51,444 bases of DNA from Candidatus Hydrogenedentota bacterium (GCA_012730105.1 JAAYBJ010000296.1:1-51444), one strand, 5' to 3'; shown: positions 8,793 through 18,392, counted from the stretch's first letter. Numbers and translations are program-made. The notes: generated by a model from the sequence alone, not told the origin.

Positions 8793-8809
8793 ATCGCAAG
8801 GAACACGCG

Positions 8810-9412
8810 ATGAGTAAAGGTTTTATTCCGTCCCATGGCGGGTACGAAAGTCTGTTGTCCTATAAGAAGGCTAAGATCGTCTACGATGGTACCGTGTGTT
8901 TTTGCAGGCGCTTTCTGGACAAGCGCGACCGTACAGTTGACCAGATGATCCAGGCGGCCCGTTCGGGAAAACAAAATATTATTGAGGCCAGCCAGGCAAG
9001 CGGTATCTCCAAGGAAACGGAAATTAAACTTGTTGGCGTTGCCCGCGCCAGTCTTGAAGAATTACTTGAGGACTACCGAGATTTCCTGCGCACCGCCCAA
9101 CATCCTCTCTGGGACAAAAACTCCGAGGAAGCCCTTTTTGTCCGGCGGTTGGGCTCCAAACCGGATACGACCTATGAGACCTATAGGACCTATATCGAAA
9201 CCCGGCCTGCTCCTGTGGTAGCGAATATCCTCATTTGCCTGATACACCAAGCGAATTTTTTGCTTGACCAGCAACTGCGTCAATTGGAAGATAGGTTTAT
9301 TAAAGGAGGCGGTTTGCGCGAAGGCATGACAAAGGCCCGGCTTCGGGAACGGGAAAGAATGAAGATGCCCAAGACTAACCCCCGGAAAGGCAACGATGAA
9401 CAGGGTATATAG
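8810..9412 (+). CDS. Four-helix-bundle suffix-domain protein (S23/Avd-like family)
   Basis: The 200-residue protein is helical and matches the four-helix-bundle suffix-domain family, related to proteins of 23S rRNA intervening sequences and to Avd of diversity-generating retroelements. Diagnostic stretches are GGYESLLSYKKAKIVYDGT, FCRRFLDKRDRTVDQMIQAARSGKQNI.EAS, and ANILICLIHQANFLLDQQL near the C-terminus. The function of the family is unknown. The start at 8810 follows AAGGA. The gene is unusual because identical 31-bp nonamer arrays flank it, its stop codon lies inside the right copy, and a third, in-frame partial array at 9166-9195 encodes TTYETYRTYI. No reverse transcriptase or variable repeat is nearby, so this is not a retroelement. 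Confidence 0.85.
   Translation: MSKGFIPSHGGYESLLSYKKAKIVYDGTVCFCRRFLDKRDRTVDQMIQAARSGKQNIIEASQASGISKETEIKLVGVARASLEELLEDYRDFLRTAQHPLWDKNSEEALFVRRLGSKPDTTYETYRTYIETRPAPVVANILICLIHQANFLLDQQLRQLEDRFIKGGGLREGMTKARLRERERMKMPKTNPRKGNDEQGI
9166..9195 (+). repeat. Internal nonamer array within the four-helix-bundle gene
   Basis: The units tacgacc (partial), tatgagacc and tataggacc, then tatat, share the phase and core of the flanking 31-bp repeats and are read in frame as Tyr-Glu-Thr-Tyr-Arg-Thr-Tyr. They sit in what should be a loop between the central helices and the last helix of the protein. Confidence 0.75.
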
Positions 9413-9438
9413 GTCGTATAGGACCTATAGGACCTATA
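9408..9438 (+). repeat. Right copy of 31-bp direct repeat
   Basis: It is identical over 31 bases to 8762-8792 and supplies the stop codon (TAG at 9410-9412) of the four-helix-bundle gene. The spacing between the two copies is 615 bases. Confidence 0.85.
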
Positions 9439-9518
9439 CATTTCCCGGCAAACATCGACTTTCTGCGGCACGGTTGCCGTATCGCGCCTTACACGCACCC
9501 CGGTAAAAGAGTCGTTCA

Positions 9519-10193
9519 ATGGCCTATATACAAACAGAAGCAATCGTGCTGCGCAAGGTGGACTTCAGCGAGACCAGCGTGATTGTCACCTTCCTCACGC
9601 CGCAATACGGGCGCATGGCGTGCCTCGCAAAAGGCGCCCGACGCAAGGGAAGCCCCTTGAACGCATCGCTTGACACGTTCAACCGCCTTGAACTGACCTG
9701 CGCCTGGAAAGAAAGCCGGCAGGTGCAGAACCTCATCGAAGCATCCGTAATAAGCGCGTACGGCGCCATAAAGCGAAGCGTGCCGCGCAGCGCGGCGGCG
9801 GCCTTTATCCTGGACACGGTACTTCACGCTTCCTGGGAAAACCATCCCGTTCCGGAACTCTATGAGGCGACGGTTCGGGGACTTGAACTGCTTTCACTGG
9901 AAAATGCCGATCCCTGCACCGCGGCGGCACAGACCGTGTATGCCCTGCTCGAAGCCGCGGGTGTTGCCCCGGGCGACAAGGATGAAGAAAGCCTGCCTTT
10001 CACGCGCGGGAAGACGCCAGCCGAACGCGCGGAAATCCTCAACGCATTGGAACGGCTTGGCGGCACAGAAACGGATCCGGGGCACCGGGAAACGGAGGTC
10101 CTGCTGGATTTCCTGCACGATTACGCGTCGCATCACCTCGAAGCCCCGTTAAAAAGTTACGCGTTTCTAAAAAGCGTCCTTGATTTCGAATAA
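9519..10193 (+). CDS. recO: DNA repair protein RecO
   Basis: RecO loads RecA on single-stranded DNA with RecR (RecFOR pathway). The 224-residue product shows the N-terminal OB fold with the family signature TEAIVLRKVDFSETSVIVTFLT and CLAKGARRKGSPLNASLDTFNRLEL. The C-terminal half is helical. The four-cysteine zinc finger of some RecO proteins is absent. Length is near the 220-260 norm. Upstream is the right 31-bp repeat rather than an operon partner. Downstream, pheA converges with only 26 bases between the two stops, so any shared terminator must be very short. Confidence 0.88.
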   Translation: MAYIQTEAIVLRKVDFSETSVIVTFLTPQYGRMACLAKGARRKGSPLNASLDTFNRLELTCAWKESRQVQNLIEASVISAYGAIKRSVPRSAAAAFILDTVLHASWENHPVPELYEATVRGLELLSLENADPCTAAAQTVYALLEAAGVAPGDKDEESLPFTRGKTPAERAEILNALERLGGTETDPGHRETEVLLDFLHDYASHHLEAPLKSYAFLKSVLDFE

Positions 10194-10219
10194 GGCTTTG
10201 GGGGATGCGCGTACCGGTT

Positions 10220-11290
10220 CTATTCCTGCAATTCGGCCCGGGGAAATGAGCCCAGTATCTTGATGTTCCGCGCGTGATCGCCCACCTCCTCCAAGACTTC
10301 AGCAATCCCCGGATCTTCGATATGCCCCAGGAAATCGATAAAGAACACATATTCCCACGCCTTCTGCTGGGAAGGCCTGGACTCGATGCGCGTCAGGTTG
10401 ATGTTGCGCCGGGCAAAGGGAAGCAGCATATTGTACAGCGCGCCCGGCTTGTCCTTGGCCCATACCAGGATGGCGGTCTTGTCGTCGCCGGTGCGTTTTA
10501 CCATCTGATGCCCCACCACGACAAAGCGGGTGTAATTGTGCGGCGCGTCCTCGATGCGCTCACACTGAATGTCCAGGTTATAGGTTTGCGCGGCAAGGCG
10601 GCTGGCAATGGCCGCCGTGCCGGATTCCGAGGCGGCCCGCCGGGCGGCTTCCGCCGTACTGCTGGTTTCAGTCAGTTCCACACCGGGCAGGTTCGCCCGC
10701 AGCCAGTTTCGGCACTGAAGGAGGGCATTGTCCTTTGAATAGACCCGCTTGATCTGCTTCAGCGGGCAATTGGCCAGCAGGTTTTGCGTAATATGCAGCA
10801 GCACCTCGTTCACAATCTTCAGATGGGAGGAAATAAAACTGTCCAGGGTATCGCTCACGGAACCGCCCATGGAACTTTCCACCGGCACAATGCCGTAATC
10901 AATGCGTTTACGCTCCACTTCGGTAAAAACGTCCAGGAAAGACGGCAGGGGGAAATACTCCGCGGCGACGCCGAATATACGCAAGGCCGCCATGTGGCTA
11001 AAGGTGTCGCGGGGGCCGAGAAAGGCAACGCTTGTCGGTTTCTCAAGGGCACGGATCGCGCTTATAACCTCGCGGTAAATAGACTGAATGGCCTTGTCAT
11101 CCAGCGGGCCCGTGTTGCTTTTCGACAACTTGGTGAAAACGGTCTTTTCCCGCTCCGGCACATAAATGGGCGCATGGGTGTTGCGTTTCAGTTCCCCGAT
11201 GGCCTGCGCCGCCTTGGCGCGTTCATTCAACGCATTGATGATCTGCCCGTCCAAGGCGTCTATCTTTGCCCGCAATTCATCCAGGTCCAC
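10220..11290 (-). CDS. pheA: Bifunctional chorismate mutase/prephenate dehydratase (P-protein)
   Basis: The enzyme makes phenylpyruvate from chorismate through prephenate. The 356 residues hold an AroQ-type chorismate mutase (about 1-88, LRAKIDALDGQIINALNERAK), a prephenate dehydratase domain (about 90-265, VAFLGPRDTFSHMAA, PVESSMGGSVSDTLD, and the catalytic T-R-F in NYTRFVVVG), and a C-terminal ACT domain (about 278-350, GALYNMLLPFARRNINLTRIESRP) that normally binds phenylalanine for feedback inhibition. The start is GTG at 11290 behind a GAAGGA site. It lies 16 bases after the helicase gene and is probably cotranscribed with it. Confidence 0.95.
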   Translation of the reverse strand: MDLDELRAKIDALDGQIINALNERAKAAQAIGELKRNTHAPIYVPEREKTVFTKLSKSNTGPLDDKAIQSIYREVISAIRALEKPTSVAFLGPRDTFSHMAALRIFGVAAEYFPLPSFLDVFTEVERKRIDYGIVPVESSMGGSVSDTLDSFISSHLKIVNEVLLHITQNLLANCPLKQIKRVYSKDNALLQCRNWLRANLPGVELTETSSTAEAARRAASESGTAAIASRLAAQTYNLDIQCERIEDAPHNYTRFVVVGHQMVKRTGDDKTAILVWAKDKPGALYNMLLPFARRNINLTRIESRPSQQKAWEYVFFIDFLGHIEDPGIAEVLEEVGDHARNIKILGSFPRAELQE

Positions 11291-11306
11291 GGCTTCATTC
11301 CTTCTG

Positions 11307-13445
11307 TTATCGGCGTTTTACGATTTCAACCGGCGCCAGCGCCACCATCAGCATGGCCACCCGGCCGCTGTCGAAGCGGACACGCGCCTGCAGTTTCGGC
11401 CCGGATCCTTTTACATATAATACGACACCACGGCCGAACCGTGCATGCCGGATGACATCGCCGATGCCCAGCGCGTCGGGCGACGGCGCCGCGGATTCCT
11501 TTTCGGCGGGTTTCGCGGCCGATTCGCGGCCTTTGGGCTCCCCGTTAAATTCGACAACCTGCAGGCGTTCCCGGCCGGCTTCGTTCAAGAACCGGCTTGG
11601 CCGCCTGCCCTTATTCGTCACCCCGTACAGCATACGGGAGGACGCGGCGGTAAGGGTCAGCGTTTTCCGGGCCCGCGTCATGGCCACGTAACACAGCCGG
11701 CGCTCTTCCTCCAGGTCATCATCCTCATCGTCAAAACGGGACATGGGGAACAGGTCTTCCTCCAGCCCGACAATATAGACATGATCAAACTCGAGGCCCT
11801 TGGCGCAATGGCAGGTCATCAGGGTCACGGTTTCCCCCTTATCCTCCCAGTTGTCCACATCGGAGACCAGCGCCAGTTCCTGGAGAAACTCTTCCAGCCC
11901 CACCTCTTTCCGGGCCTCATGCTGCCTGCATGCGACGATAAATTCGTTGACCACCTCGATGCGGTTGCGCGATTCCTTTTCATCGCTGTGTTCCACATAG
12001 TCCCGGTAGTGAATACGCTGCAGCAGGGTTTCCACGGTGGCCGCCACAGGCTTTACCGTCGCATCCCGGGCCACTCCGTCAATAATCTCAACCAATTCCG
12101 CGGCGGCATGGCGCGCGCGGGTCGACACGGCGTCATTCATTTCACATTCACGAAACGCCTGCAACAGGGATATATGCCGTAACCGCGCGTATTCGTCCAA
12201 CTCCTCCCGGCTGGCGTTGCCGATGCCCCGGGGTGGCACGTTCATGATCCGGCGCAGGGATTCGTCATCGGCGGGATTGACCGCCAGGCGCAGGTAGGCC
12301 AGGATGTCCTTGATTTCCTTGCGGCTGTAGAACTTGATGCCGCCGACCACCGTGTAGGGGATTTGGCGGATACGCAGGGCCTCCTCCACCACGCGCGCCA
12401 GCGTGTGGGTACGGTAAAACAGGGCAACGCTGCCCGGGGACAACCCGCGCCGCTGCATATCGTCCGCCACAAAGGCGGCCTCTTCCCCGGCGTCTTCCGC
12501 AAAAAAGCAACGGACAGGATCGCCGCCGGCCTGCTTTGTAAACAGCGTTTTACCGAGGCGGTTCACGTTATGGGCGACGACGGCGTTGGCCACGTCCAGC
12601 ACCGTCTGGGTGCTGCGGTAATTCTCTTCAAGGCGGTAGACCTGCGCCTCGGGAAAGTCCTGCGCGAAATCCAGAATATTGTTGATGTCCGCGCCGCGCC
12701 AAGAGTATATACTCTGGTCCTCATCGCCCACCACGAACAGATTGCTTTGCTCGCCCAGATTACGCGCGATCAGGTACTGGCTGCGGTTGGTGTCCTGATA
12801 TTCATCCACCAGGATATTGCGGAAACGGTCCCGGTAACGGTCGCGCACTTCAGGAAAGCGTTCGAAGAGAAATGCCGTCAGCGAAGTCAAATCATCAAAG
12901 TCCAGGGCGGCGCCCTTTCTGAGCGTGTCGTGGTAGCGGACCCACAGCTCGCGGCAGGTTTCCTCCTCCGGGCTTTCGGGCGGGTTTTCCCACGCGGGAA
13001 AAGGTTCCGCCTGCTTGATGCGGCTGATATAGCCCAGGGCATCCCGGGGCGATACCGCTATGAAATTTTTGGGAAGTTCCTTGACCAGGCGTTTCATCAG
13101 CGACAGCTGGTCGCCGTCGTCGAATACGATGAAATTACGGGGCCGTTCGACCTGATGCGCCTCACGGCGCAACACCCACAAGCCAAAGGAATGAAAGGTT
13201 CCCAGGAAAGAAGGAACATAGTCGAGTTCTATGCGTTTCGCGAAACGCCGGCTCATTTCACCCGCAGCCTTGTTGGTAAAGGTAAGCGCCAGCAGGCTGC
13301 GAGCGGGCACCCCCCGGTCTTCCACCAGGTGGGCCATGCGCTCTATGATAACGCGGGTCTTGCCGCTGCCAGCGCCCGCCAGTATCAGGACGGGTCCGTC
13401 GGGCGCGGTCACCGCCGCCTGTTGTGTTTCATTCAATGTGATCAT
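11307..13445 (-). CDS. pcrA: UvrD/PcrA-type superfamily 1 DNA helicase
   Basis: The 712-residue ATP-dependent 3'-5' helicase contains the SF1A motifs in order: Q motif LNETQQAAV, Walker A AGAGSGKT, Ia TFTNKAAGEM, II VDEYQDTN, III GDEDQSIYSWRG, IV RLEENYRST, V MTCHCAKGLEFDHVYIVG, VI VAMTRARKTL. The C-terminal tail ends in a Tudor-like module (GDVIRHARFGRGVVLYVKG) as in PcrA/UvrD. It acts in repair and removal of RecA or RNA polymerase obstacles. I chose the start at 13445, immediately before MITLNETQQ. The open frame runs 56 codons further upstream, but that stretch is low-complexity and not conserved in the family. No strong ribosome-binding site is visible. Confidence 0.93.
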   Translation of the reverse strand: MITLNETQQAAVTAPDGPVLILAGAGSGKTRVIIERMAHLVEDRGVPARSLLALTFTNKAAGEMSRRFAKRIELDYVPSFLGTFHSFGLWVLRREAHQVERPRNFIVFDDGDQLSLMKRLVKELPKNFIAVSPRDALGYISRIKQAEPFPAWENPPESPEEETCRELWVRYHDTLRKGAALDFDDLTSLTAFLFERFPEVRDRYRDRFRNILVDEYQDTNRSQYLIARNLGEQSNLFVVGDEDQSIYSWRGADINNILDFAQDFPEAQVYRLEENYRSTQTVLDVANAVVAHNVNRLGKTLFTKQAGGDPVRCFFAEDAGEEAAFVADDMQRRGLSPGSVALFYRTHTLARVVEEALRIRQIPYTVVGGIKFYSRKEIKDILAYLRLAVNPADDESLRRIMNVPPRGIGNASREELDEYARLRHISLLQAFRECEMNDAVSTRARHAAAELVEIIDGVARDATVKPVAATVETLLQRIHYRDYVEHSDEKESRNRIEVVNEFIVACRQHEARKEVGLEEFLQELALVSDVDNWEDKGETVTLMTCHCAKGLEFDHVYIVGLEEDLFPMSRFDDEDDDLEEERRLCYVAMTRARKTLTLTAASSRMLYGVTNKGRRPSRFLNEAGRERLQVVEFNGEPKGRESAAKPAEKESAAPSPDALGIGDVIRHARFGRGVVLYVKGSGPKLQARVRFDSGRVAMLMVALAPVEIVKRR

Positions 13446-13722
13446 GAGAAAAGAATACGATCGCCTTTCATTTTTAGATAGGGTATTGTGGGAACGATCG
13501 GTGCCGCCGGGCTGTGCGGCGGGGTCGCCACACCACCACACCCCGGGAACCGCAACACCCTTGCCGATTCGGGCAAAGAAGCCGCGCACCATCCGGCGGG
13601 CATAGTATACCATAGCCCCGCACTTCGTCCTGTTTTTTGTTTAATGCACATCGGAATCAGTATCATATAGCGTGAAGAGCTATTCGGGAACAACCACAAT
13701 AACCAAAGAGAAAGGGAGTATA

Positions 13723-14223
13723 ATGAGTACTGCAGCGAATCTTCAGGCGGCCTTCGCCGGTGAAAGCCAGGCCAACCGCAAATACCTGGCCTTTGCGAAA
13801 AAAGCGGACCAGGACGGCTTCAAACAGGTTGCCAAACTTTTCCGGGCCGCGGCCGCGGCGGAAACCATTCATGCCCACGCGCACCTCAGGGTGATGAACG
13901 GCATCAAGAGCACGTTGGAAAACCTCGAGGCAGCCAAGGGCGGTGAGGAACATGAATTCCAGAGCATGTATCCCGGTTTTGTGGCGGAAGCCGAACAGGA
14001 AGGCAACAAGGCCGCCCTGGTAAGTTTTAAGAATGCCATGGCCGTTGAGGAGATTCACGCGGGCATGTACGGCGAAGCGATAGATGCCGTAAAGGGCGGC
14101 AACGACCTGCCCGCGACCGCAGTATATATCTGCGAGATTTGCGGCAACACCGTCTATGGTGAAGCGCCGGACAAGTGCCCCATTTGCGGCGTGGGCAAAG
14201 AACGGTTCACGCTTATCGATTGA
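13723..14223 (+). CDS. rbr: Rubrerythrin
   Basis: The 166-residue protein is a cytoplasmic peroxide reductase of anaerobes and microaerophiles. The ferritin-like diiron domain shows paired E..H motifs (FAGESQANRKYLAF, AAAAETIHAHAH, NAMAVEEIHAGMY). The C-terminal rubredoxin-like domain has the two iron-binding CxxC pairs (YICEICGNTVYG, KCPICGVGKERF). The start follows GGGAG at 13723; an upstream in-frame ATG at 13672 has no such site. It is divergent from pcrA, monocistronic, and followed by a strong terminator. Its presence suggests life at low oxygen. Confidence 0.95.
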   Translation: MSTAANLQAAFAGESQANRKYLAFAKKADQDGFKQVAKLFRAAAAAETIHAHAHLRVMNGIKSTLENLEAAKGGEEHEFQSMYPGFVAEAEQEGNKAALVSFKNAMAVEEIHAGMYGEAIDAVKGGNDLPATAVYICEICGNTVYGEAPDKCPICGVGKERFTLID

Positions 14224-14245
14224 TACTATTCTGATTGCGTTCCAT

Positions 14246-14285
14246 GGCCCGGCCCCTCCCCATGCGGCGGACCGGGCTTTTTTTT
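14246..14285 (+). terminator. Terminator after rubrerythrin
   Basis: GCCCGG at 14247-14252 pairs with CCGGGC at 14272-14277 and is followed by eight Ts, 23 bases after the stop codon. Confidence 0.85.
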
Positions 14286-14386
14286 CGGCCGGAGCGCAAT
14301 TTAGCGGCACGGGGAGACCTTTGTTATACTAAGCGCCGTTTCCTTCGTTTCCATGTTCAACCCAAAAACAGAAAAGGGATAGTACC

Positions 14387-15145
14387 ATGCGATTAAAAGA
14401 CAAGGTGGCCATCATAACCGGCGCGGGGCTGGGAATGGGACGTGAAGCGTCCGTTCTGTTCGCCTCGGAAGGCGCCAAAATCATCGGCCTCGACATCAAC
14501 GAAAAGACGCTGAACGAAACTGCGGCCCTCGTGGAAGCGGCAGGCAGCGCATTTCTGCCCGTTGTCGGCGATGTTTCCAAAGAAGCCGATGTCAAGCGGG
14601 CAATTGATGAAGGCGTAGCGCGCTTCGGCGCGTTGAACATCCTCTATGCCAACGCGGGCGTGTTGTGGAAGGATCGGGACCGTTCCGTTATCGAAACTAC
14701 TGAAGAAAACTGGGACATTGTCCAGGCAATCAACCTGAAGGGACCGTTTTTCCTGACCAAGCACGGTATTCCGGCGTTGAAAGCGGCAGGCGGCGGTTCC
14801 ATCATTCTTGTCGGTTCCATTTCAGCACTCGCCGGATTTGAACTGGCCCAGGATTCCTACACCTGCGCCAAGGGAGCGCTCATCTCCCTGACCAAATCCC
14901 TCGCGGTCCAGTTCGGCCCTGACAATATCCGCACCAACATCATTCATCCCGGCATGATCGACACCCCGCTTCAGGCCCCCTATTTGGACGACGCCAAAAA
15001 GAAAAGTATCGCATCGTGCATCCCCAGCCGCCGGCTGGGCGTCCCAAAGGACATCGCCTATGCCGCATTGTACCTAGCGTCAGACGAGTCCACCTTCTGC
15101 AACGGGGCCGAGTTGGTAGTCGACGGCGGCTTTTACGCGATGTAG
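14387..15145 (+). CDS. Short-chain dehydrogenase/reductase (SDR, FabG-like)
   Basis: The 252-residue protein is a classical SDR. It has the cofactor motif TGAGLGMG, an aspartate at the end of the second strand (GLDIN) that favours NAD(H), the structural NAG, the catalytic serine in LVGSISA, and YxxxK as YTCAK. The C-terminus ends GAELVVDGGFYAM as in 3-oxoacyl-ACP reductase-like and sugar or polyol dehydrogenases. The substrate cannot be read from sequence. It is alone between two terminators. Confidence 0.85.
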   Translation: MRLKDKVAIITGAGLGMGREASVLFASEGAKIIGLDINEKTLNETAALVEAAGSAFLPVVGDVSKEADVKRAIDEGVARFGALNILYANAGVLWKDRDRSVIETTEENWDIVQAINLKGPFFLTKHGIPALKAAGGGSIILVGSISALAGFELAQDSYTCAKGALISLTKSLAVQFGPDNIRTNIIHPGMIDTPLQAPYLDDAKKKSIASCIPSRRLGVPKDIAYAALYLASDESTFCNGAELVVDGGFYAM

Positions 15146-15168
15146 TTTATTTTCCTGCCTGTAGAGAA

Positions 15169-15203
15169 AAGCCTGGGAAGCACCTCGTTTCTCAGGCTTT
15201 TTT
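15169..15203 (+). terminator. Terminator after the SDR gene
   Basis: AAGCCTGgGAA and TTtCTCAGGCTT arms around a short loop are followed by a run of Ts ending at 15203, 23 bases past the stop. Confidence 0.8.
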
Positions 15204-15272
15204 GGCATTAATGTGAATATTTAGCTATAGCGTGCGTTTTTTCATGCCGCTGCAACGGCTATCCGCACCGCG

Positions 15273-18185
15273 TTATTTCAACAGCGTCTGCAATATTTTT
15301 GTGACGGATTGCATATCAAAGGGTTTCCCCAGAAAGGCGTCAATAGGTTCCCCCGCAACCCTTGACTCAATCTCCTGCTCGGCATAACCGCTCATCAGAA
15401 CGGCCTTCAGGCCCGGTTTGATGCGCCTCATTTCCACCAGGGTCTGCAACCCGTCCAATTGCGGCATGCTCAGGTCAAGCACAACGCAGGTGATTTCGTC
15501 TGAATGGGATTTGAACATATCAAGCGCCTCAAGCCCGTTTCCCGCAATAAATACGGTATACCCCATGTCCTGCAGCATCAGTTGGGCCAGTTCCGCCATA
15601 TCGGGCTCATCATCCGCAAACAACAGGGTTCCCCTGCCCGTTTGCGGGGAAGGCGTGATATCCCGTTCCTTTTTAGCACTGTCCAACACGGGATTCCCCG
15701 CAACGGGGAAAAACACCCGGACGGCGGTGCCGCCGCCCGGCACACTGTCCACCAGTACGGCACCTTTGTGGGCGCGCATAATGCCAAGCACAGCCGACAT
15801 ACCCAGTCCGCGCCCGGCAAACTTGGTGGAGAAGAAGGGATCAAAGATCTTCTCCAGGGTATCACGGTCCATGCCACAACCCGTGTCGGTTATTTCGATG
15901 CAAATATACTCGCCTTCAGGCGCTCCGGGCATCATGCGGCTTTCGTGCAAGTACGCCTCTGTACAATGACGCGCTGTGACCGACACCGTAACCACGCCAC
16001 CACGGTCGTCATCCGACGCCTCCGCGGCATTGAGAACCAGGTTCATCACCACCTGATGCAGTTGCGCCGTATCCGCTTCAATGGAAGGCAAGTCCTTCTC
16101 TATCTCGGTCTTCAACACAATCTTTTTGGAAATTAGCGGCTTAATAAACTGTACGATCTCCTGCACCGCGTTTCCTGAATCTAAAATATGAATATTAAAA
16201 CTGCTTTTCCCGGCATAAGCCAGCATCTGCCGCGTCAAGTCTTTCGCGCGGTCTATGGATTCCTCCATTCTTTCGAATAAAGAGCGGGCCACATTCGTTT
16301 CCGGCACCACTTTCTGCATCATGTTTAAATTTGCCAGAATGATCTGAAGGATATTATTGAAATCATGGGCGATCCCCCCCGCCAGGATACCCAGGCTCTC
16401 GAGTTTCTGCGCCTGTTGCACCCGGATTTCAAAGCGCTTACGCTCCTCTTCGGTCTTCTTAAGTTCCGTAACGTCCCGGAAGGTGGTCTGGGTCAACCGC
16501 TCATTACCAACATTCACATAGGCGGCCTGGAGCTGTACATCCCGGGTGGCGCCGTCTTTGCGGACTATCCTGAGTTCATAGGACGACGAAATCGGATTTC
16601 CGGCTTCCCGACGTTCTATCCTTTCGCGCACCGCTTCCTTGAACTCCGGCGCCATCAGCGCCAGCAATCCTCCCGGGGGAACTTCATCAACAGAATCATA
16701 GCCGAACAAGTCTAACAACGCCTTGTTGGCGAAAAGAATCTTGTTCCCTTTAGAAATGCCTATGCCCACGATGGAGTCTTCTATCAGAACCCTATATCTT
16801 TCTTCAGATTCACGCAGCGCCTTTTCCGTTTCTTTCCGTTCCGTGATATCATGGTGGAATCCCAAGTAGAATCGTTTGCCGTTGGACTCGATCACCTGGC
16901 AACTGACCTCAAGGGGAAAGGTGGAACCGTCCTTACGGTAATGCTCCACCTCAAAGTTCATTGCTTCGCCACTTTTCAGCCTGCGCAGCCGTTCCGGCGC
17001 TAGTCGCGCACTTTCCGGCGTATCCAGATCCGTCAGTCGCAGATGTTCCATTTCCCGGGGGCTGTCATAGCCGTGCATCCTGGCAAACGCATCATTTACG
17101 ACCAGTGTCGTTCCCTCGATCGGCATGAAGACAATCCCATCCACCGCTTGGTAGAAAAGAGCCTTGAATCGGGCCTCACTTTCTTGGAGCCGGGCTTCCA
17201 CTTCTTTTCTATCCGTAATATCCCGGCCAACACACTGAATTTCCGCCAGGTTACCGGTGGAATCAAAAAAACCACGGTTAACGAACTGCATCCATCGCTC
17301 CGTACCGCGCGCGTCGACGATCCGGTTTTCAATGGCCACGATGGGATTCCGCGTAGAAATCAGGCTTAGCTCGGTTTGCACCCGCTCCACATCATCCGAA
17401 TGCGCCTGTGGAGCCCATAACGTGCCAAGCAGTTCCTCCTTTGAGCGTCCCAAAAAAGTGCAGAATGTATCATTTACAAACAGGAATCTTCCCTCAGGAT
17501 CAAGCCTGCAAATTACTTCCGTCTGCTCTTCCACCACGGCCTGGTAGCGTTTTTGGATGTTCCGCAGTTCTTTCTCCGCCCGCTTGTGTTCTTCAATTTC
17601 CGAACGCAAGAAGCGATTGGCCTCCCTCAGCGCGCCTGTTCTTTCCGCAACCCGCAGTTCCAGATTTTCAGCCGTCTGCTTGTGTTCGGTTATGTCCACC
17701 TCAACCCCGTCCCAAACCAGCCGGCCATCCGCAAGACGGAGGGGGGTGCAGACATGGGTAAACCAACGCAATTGTCCGCTTGGAAGACGATTTTGAACAT
17801 GAACACGTATTGTGCTCATATTCACAAGCGCTTTGTCTTCGCATTCTCGCAACATTAGCCGATATTCCGGGAGCATCTGGCTGTACAACACTTCCGCATC
17901 GGCCAACACCTGCGCCGACGTCAGTTCGTGCAGCCATTCCACCCCGCGGCTGACATAAGTAAACTGACGCCCGCCATCCGGCAAAACAGTCAATTGGTAC
18001 AGCATGGCTGTGGGAAGGCTGTCGGCAAGGTTATAGAGCCGCAGTTCTTTTTCTCCGGGCAGGCTGTCAACGGAAACCCGACTTCCAGCGCCATCATGCC
18101 TCTGGGAAGGCTCGAGCCCGTTTTCGCGGACATACCCCTTGGAATATATTTCCCCTCCGGCAGTCTTGTGATCCAGACGGATCAT
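15273..18185 (-). CDS. Multi-PAS hybrid histidine kinase with C-terminal receiver
   Basis: The 970-residue cytoplasmic kinase has four PAS domains at about 50-168, 212-328, 338-455 and 460-578, each ending in a D-I/V-T-E/D-R/H-K PAC signature. A coiled coil separates the first two (170-212). A HisKA domain follows with phospho-acceptor His607 (GGIAHDFNN), then an HATPase with N715/N719, the DTGCGMD box from D767 and GRGLGMS. A receiver domain at about 852-968 has D858/D859, phospho-site D904, S932 and K954. There is no transmembrane segment, so it senses an internal signal. No separate response regulator adjoins it. The domain plan resembles the kinase at 22014-24035. Confidence 0.9.
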   Translation of the reverse strand: MIRLDHKTAGGEIYSKGYVRENGLEPSQRHDGAGSRVSVDSLPGEKELRLYNLADSLPTAMLYQLTVLPDGGRQFTYVSRGVEWLHELTSAQVLADAEVLYSQMLPEYRLMLRECEDKALVNMSTIRVHVQNRLPSGQLRWFTHVCTPLRLADGRLVWDGVEVDITEHKQTAENLELRVAERTGALREANRFLRSEIEEHKRAEKELRNIQKRYQAVVEEQTEVICRLDPEGRFLFVNDTFCTFLGRSKEELLGTLWAPQAHSDDVERVQTELSLISTRNPIVAIENRIVDARGTERWMQFVNRGFFDSTGNLAEIQCVGRDITDRKEVEARLQESEARFKALFYQAVDGIVFMPIEGTTLVVNDAFARMHGYDSPREMEHLRLTDLDTPESARLAPERLRRLKSGEAMNFEVEHYRKDGSTFPLEVSCQVIESNGKRFYLGFHHDITERKETEKALRESEERYRVLIEDSIVGIGISKGNKILFANKALLDLFGYDSVDEVPPGGLLALMAPEFKEAVRERIERREAGNPISSSYELRIVRKDGATRDVQLQAAYVNVGNERLTQTTFRDVTELKKTEEERKRFEIRVQQAQKLESLGILAGGIAHDFNNILQIILANLNMMQKVVPETNVARSLFERMEESIDRAKDLTRQMLAYAGKSSFNIHILDSGNAVQEIVQFIKPLISKKIVLKTEIEKDLPSIEADTAQLHQVVMNLVLNAAEASDDDRGGVVTVSVTARHCTEAYLHESRMMPGAPEGEYICIEITDTGCGMDRDTLEKIFDPFFSTKFAGRGLGMSAVLGIMRAHKGAVLVDSVPGGGTAVRVFFPVAGNPVLDSAKKERDITPSPQTGRGTLLFADDEPDMAELAQLMLQDMGYTVFIAGNGLEALDMFKSHSDEITCVVLDLSMPQLDGLQTLVEMRRIKPGLKAVLMSGYAEQEIESRVAGEPIDAFLGKPFDMQSVTKILQTLLK

Positions 18186-18392
18186 TGCATGATTTCCTCA
18201 TTGCTACAGGCAGGTATTGTCCGATTTTCTTACACCATCCTCATTTTCATTTTTAACTTTAGACTTACACCCCGTCTAAAAAGGACAAGAAACCCGTGGC
18301 ATTAATATTTTTTGTACAGACCCACTTGATTTTACCACGAAATCGATATTAATACAAATAAGGAAGTTGAATTCTGAAGCGGTTTTCAAACC

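Noticed and set aside
8762-9438. Diversity-generating retroelement, because of the Avd-like protein
   Set aside because: No reverse transcriptase, template repeat or variable repeat is present in the neighbourhood.
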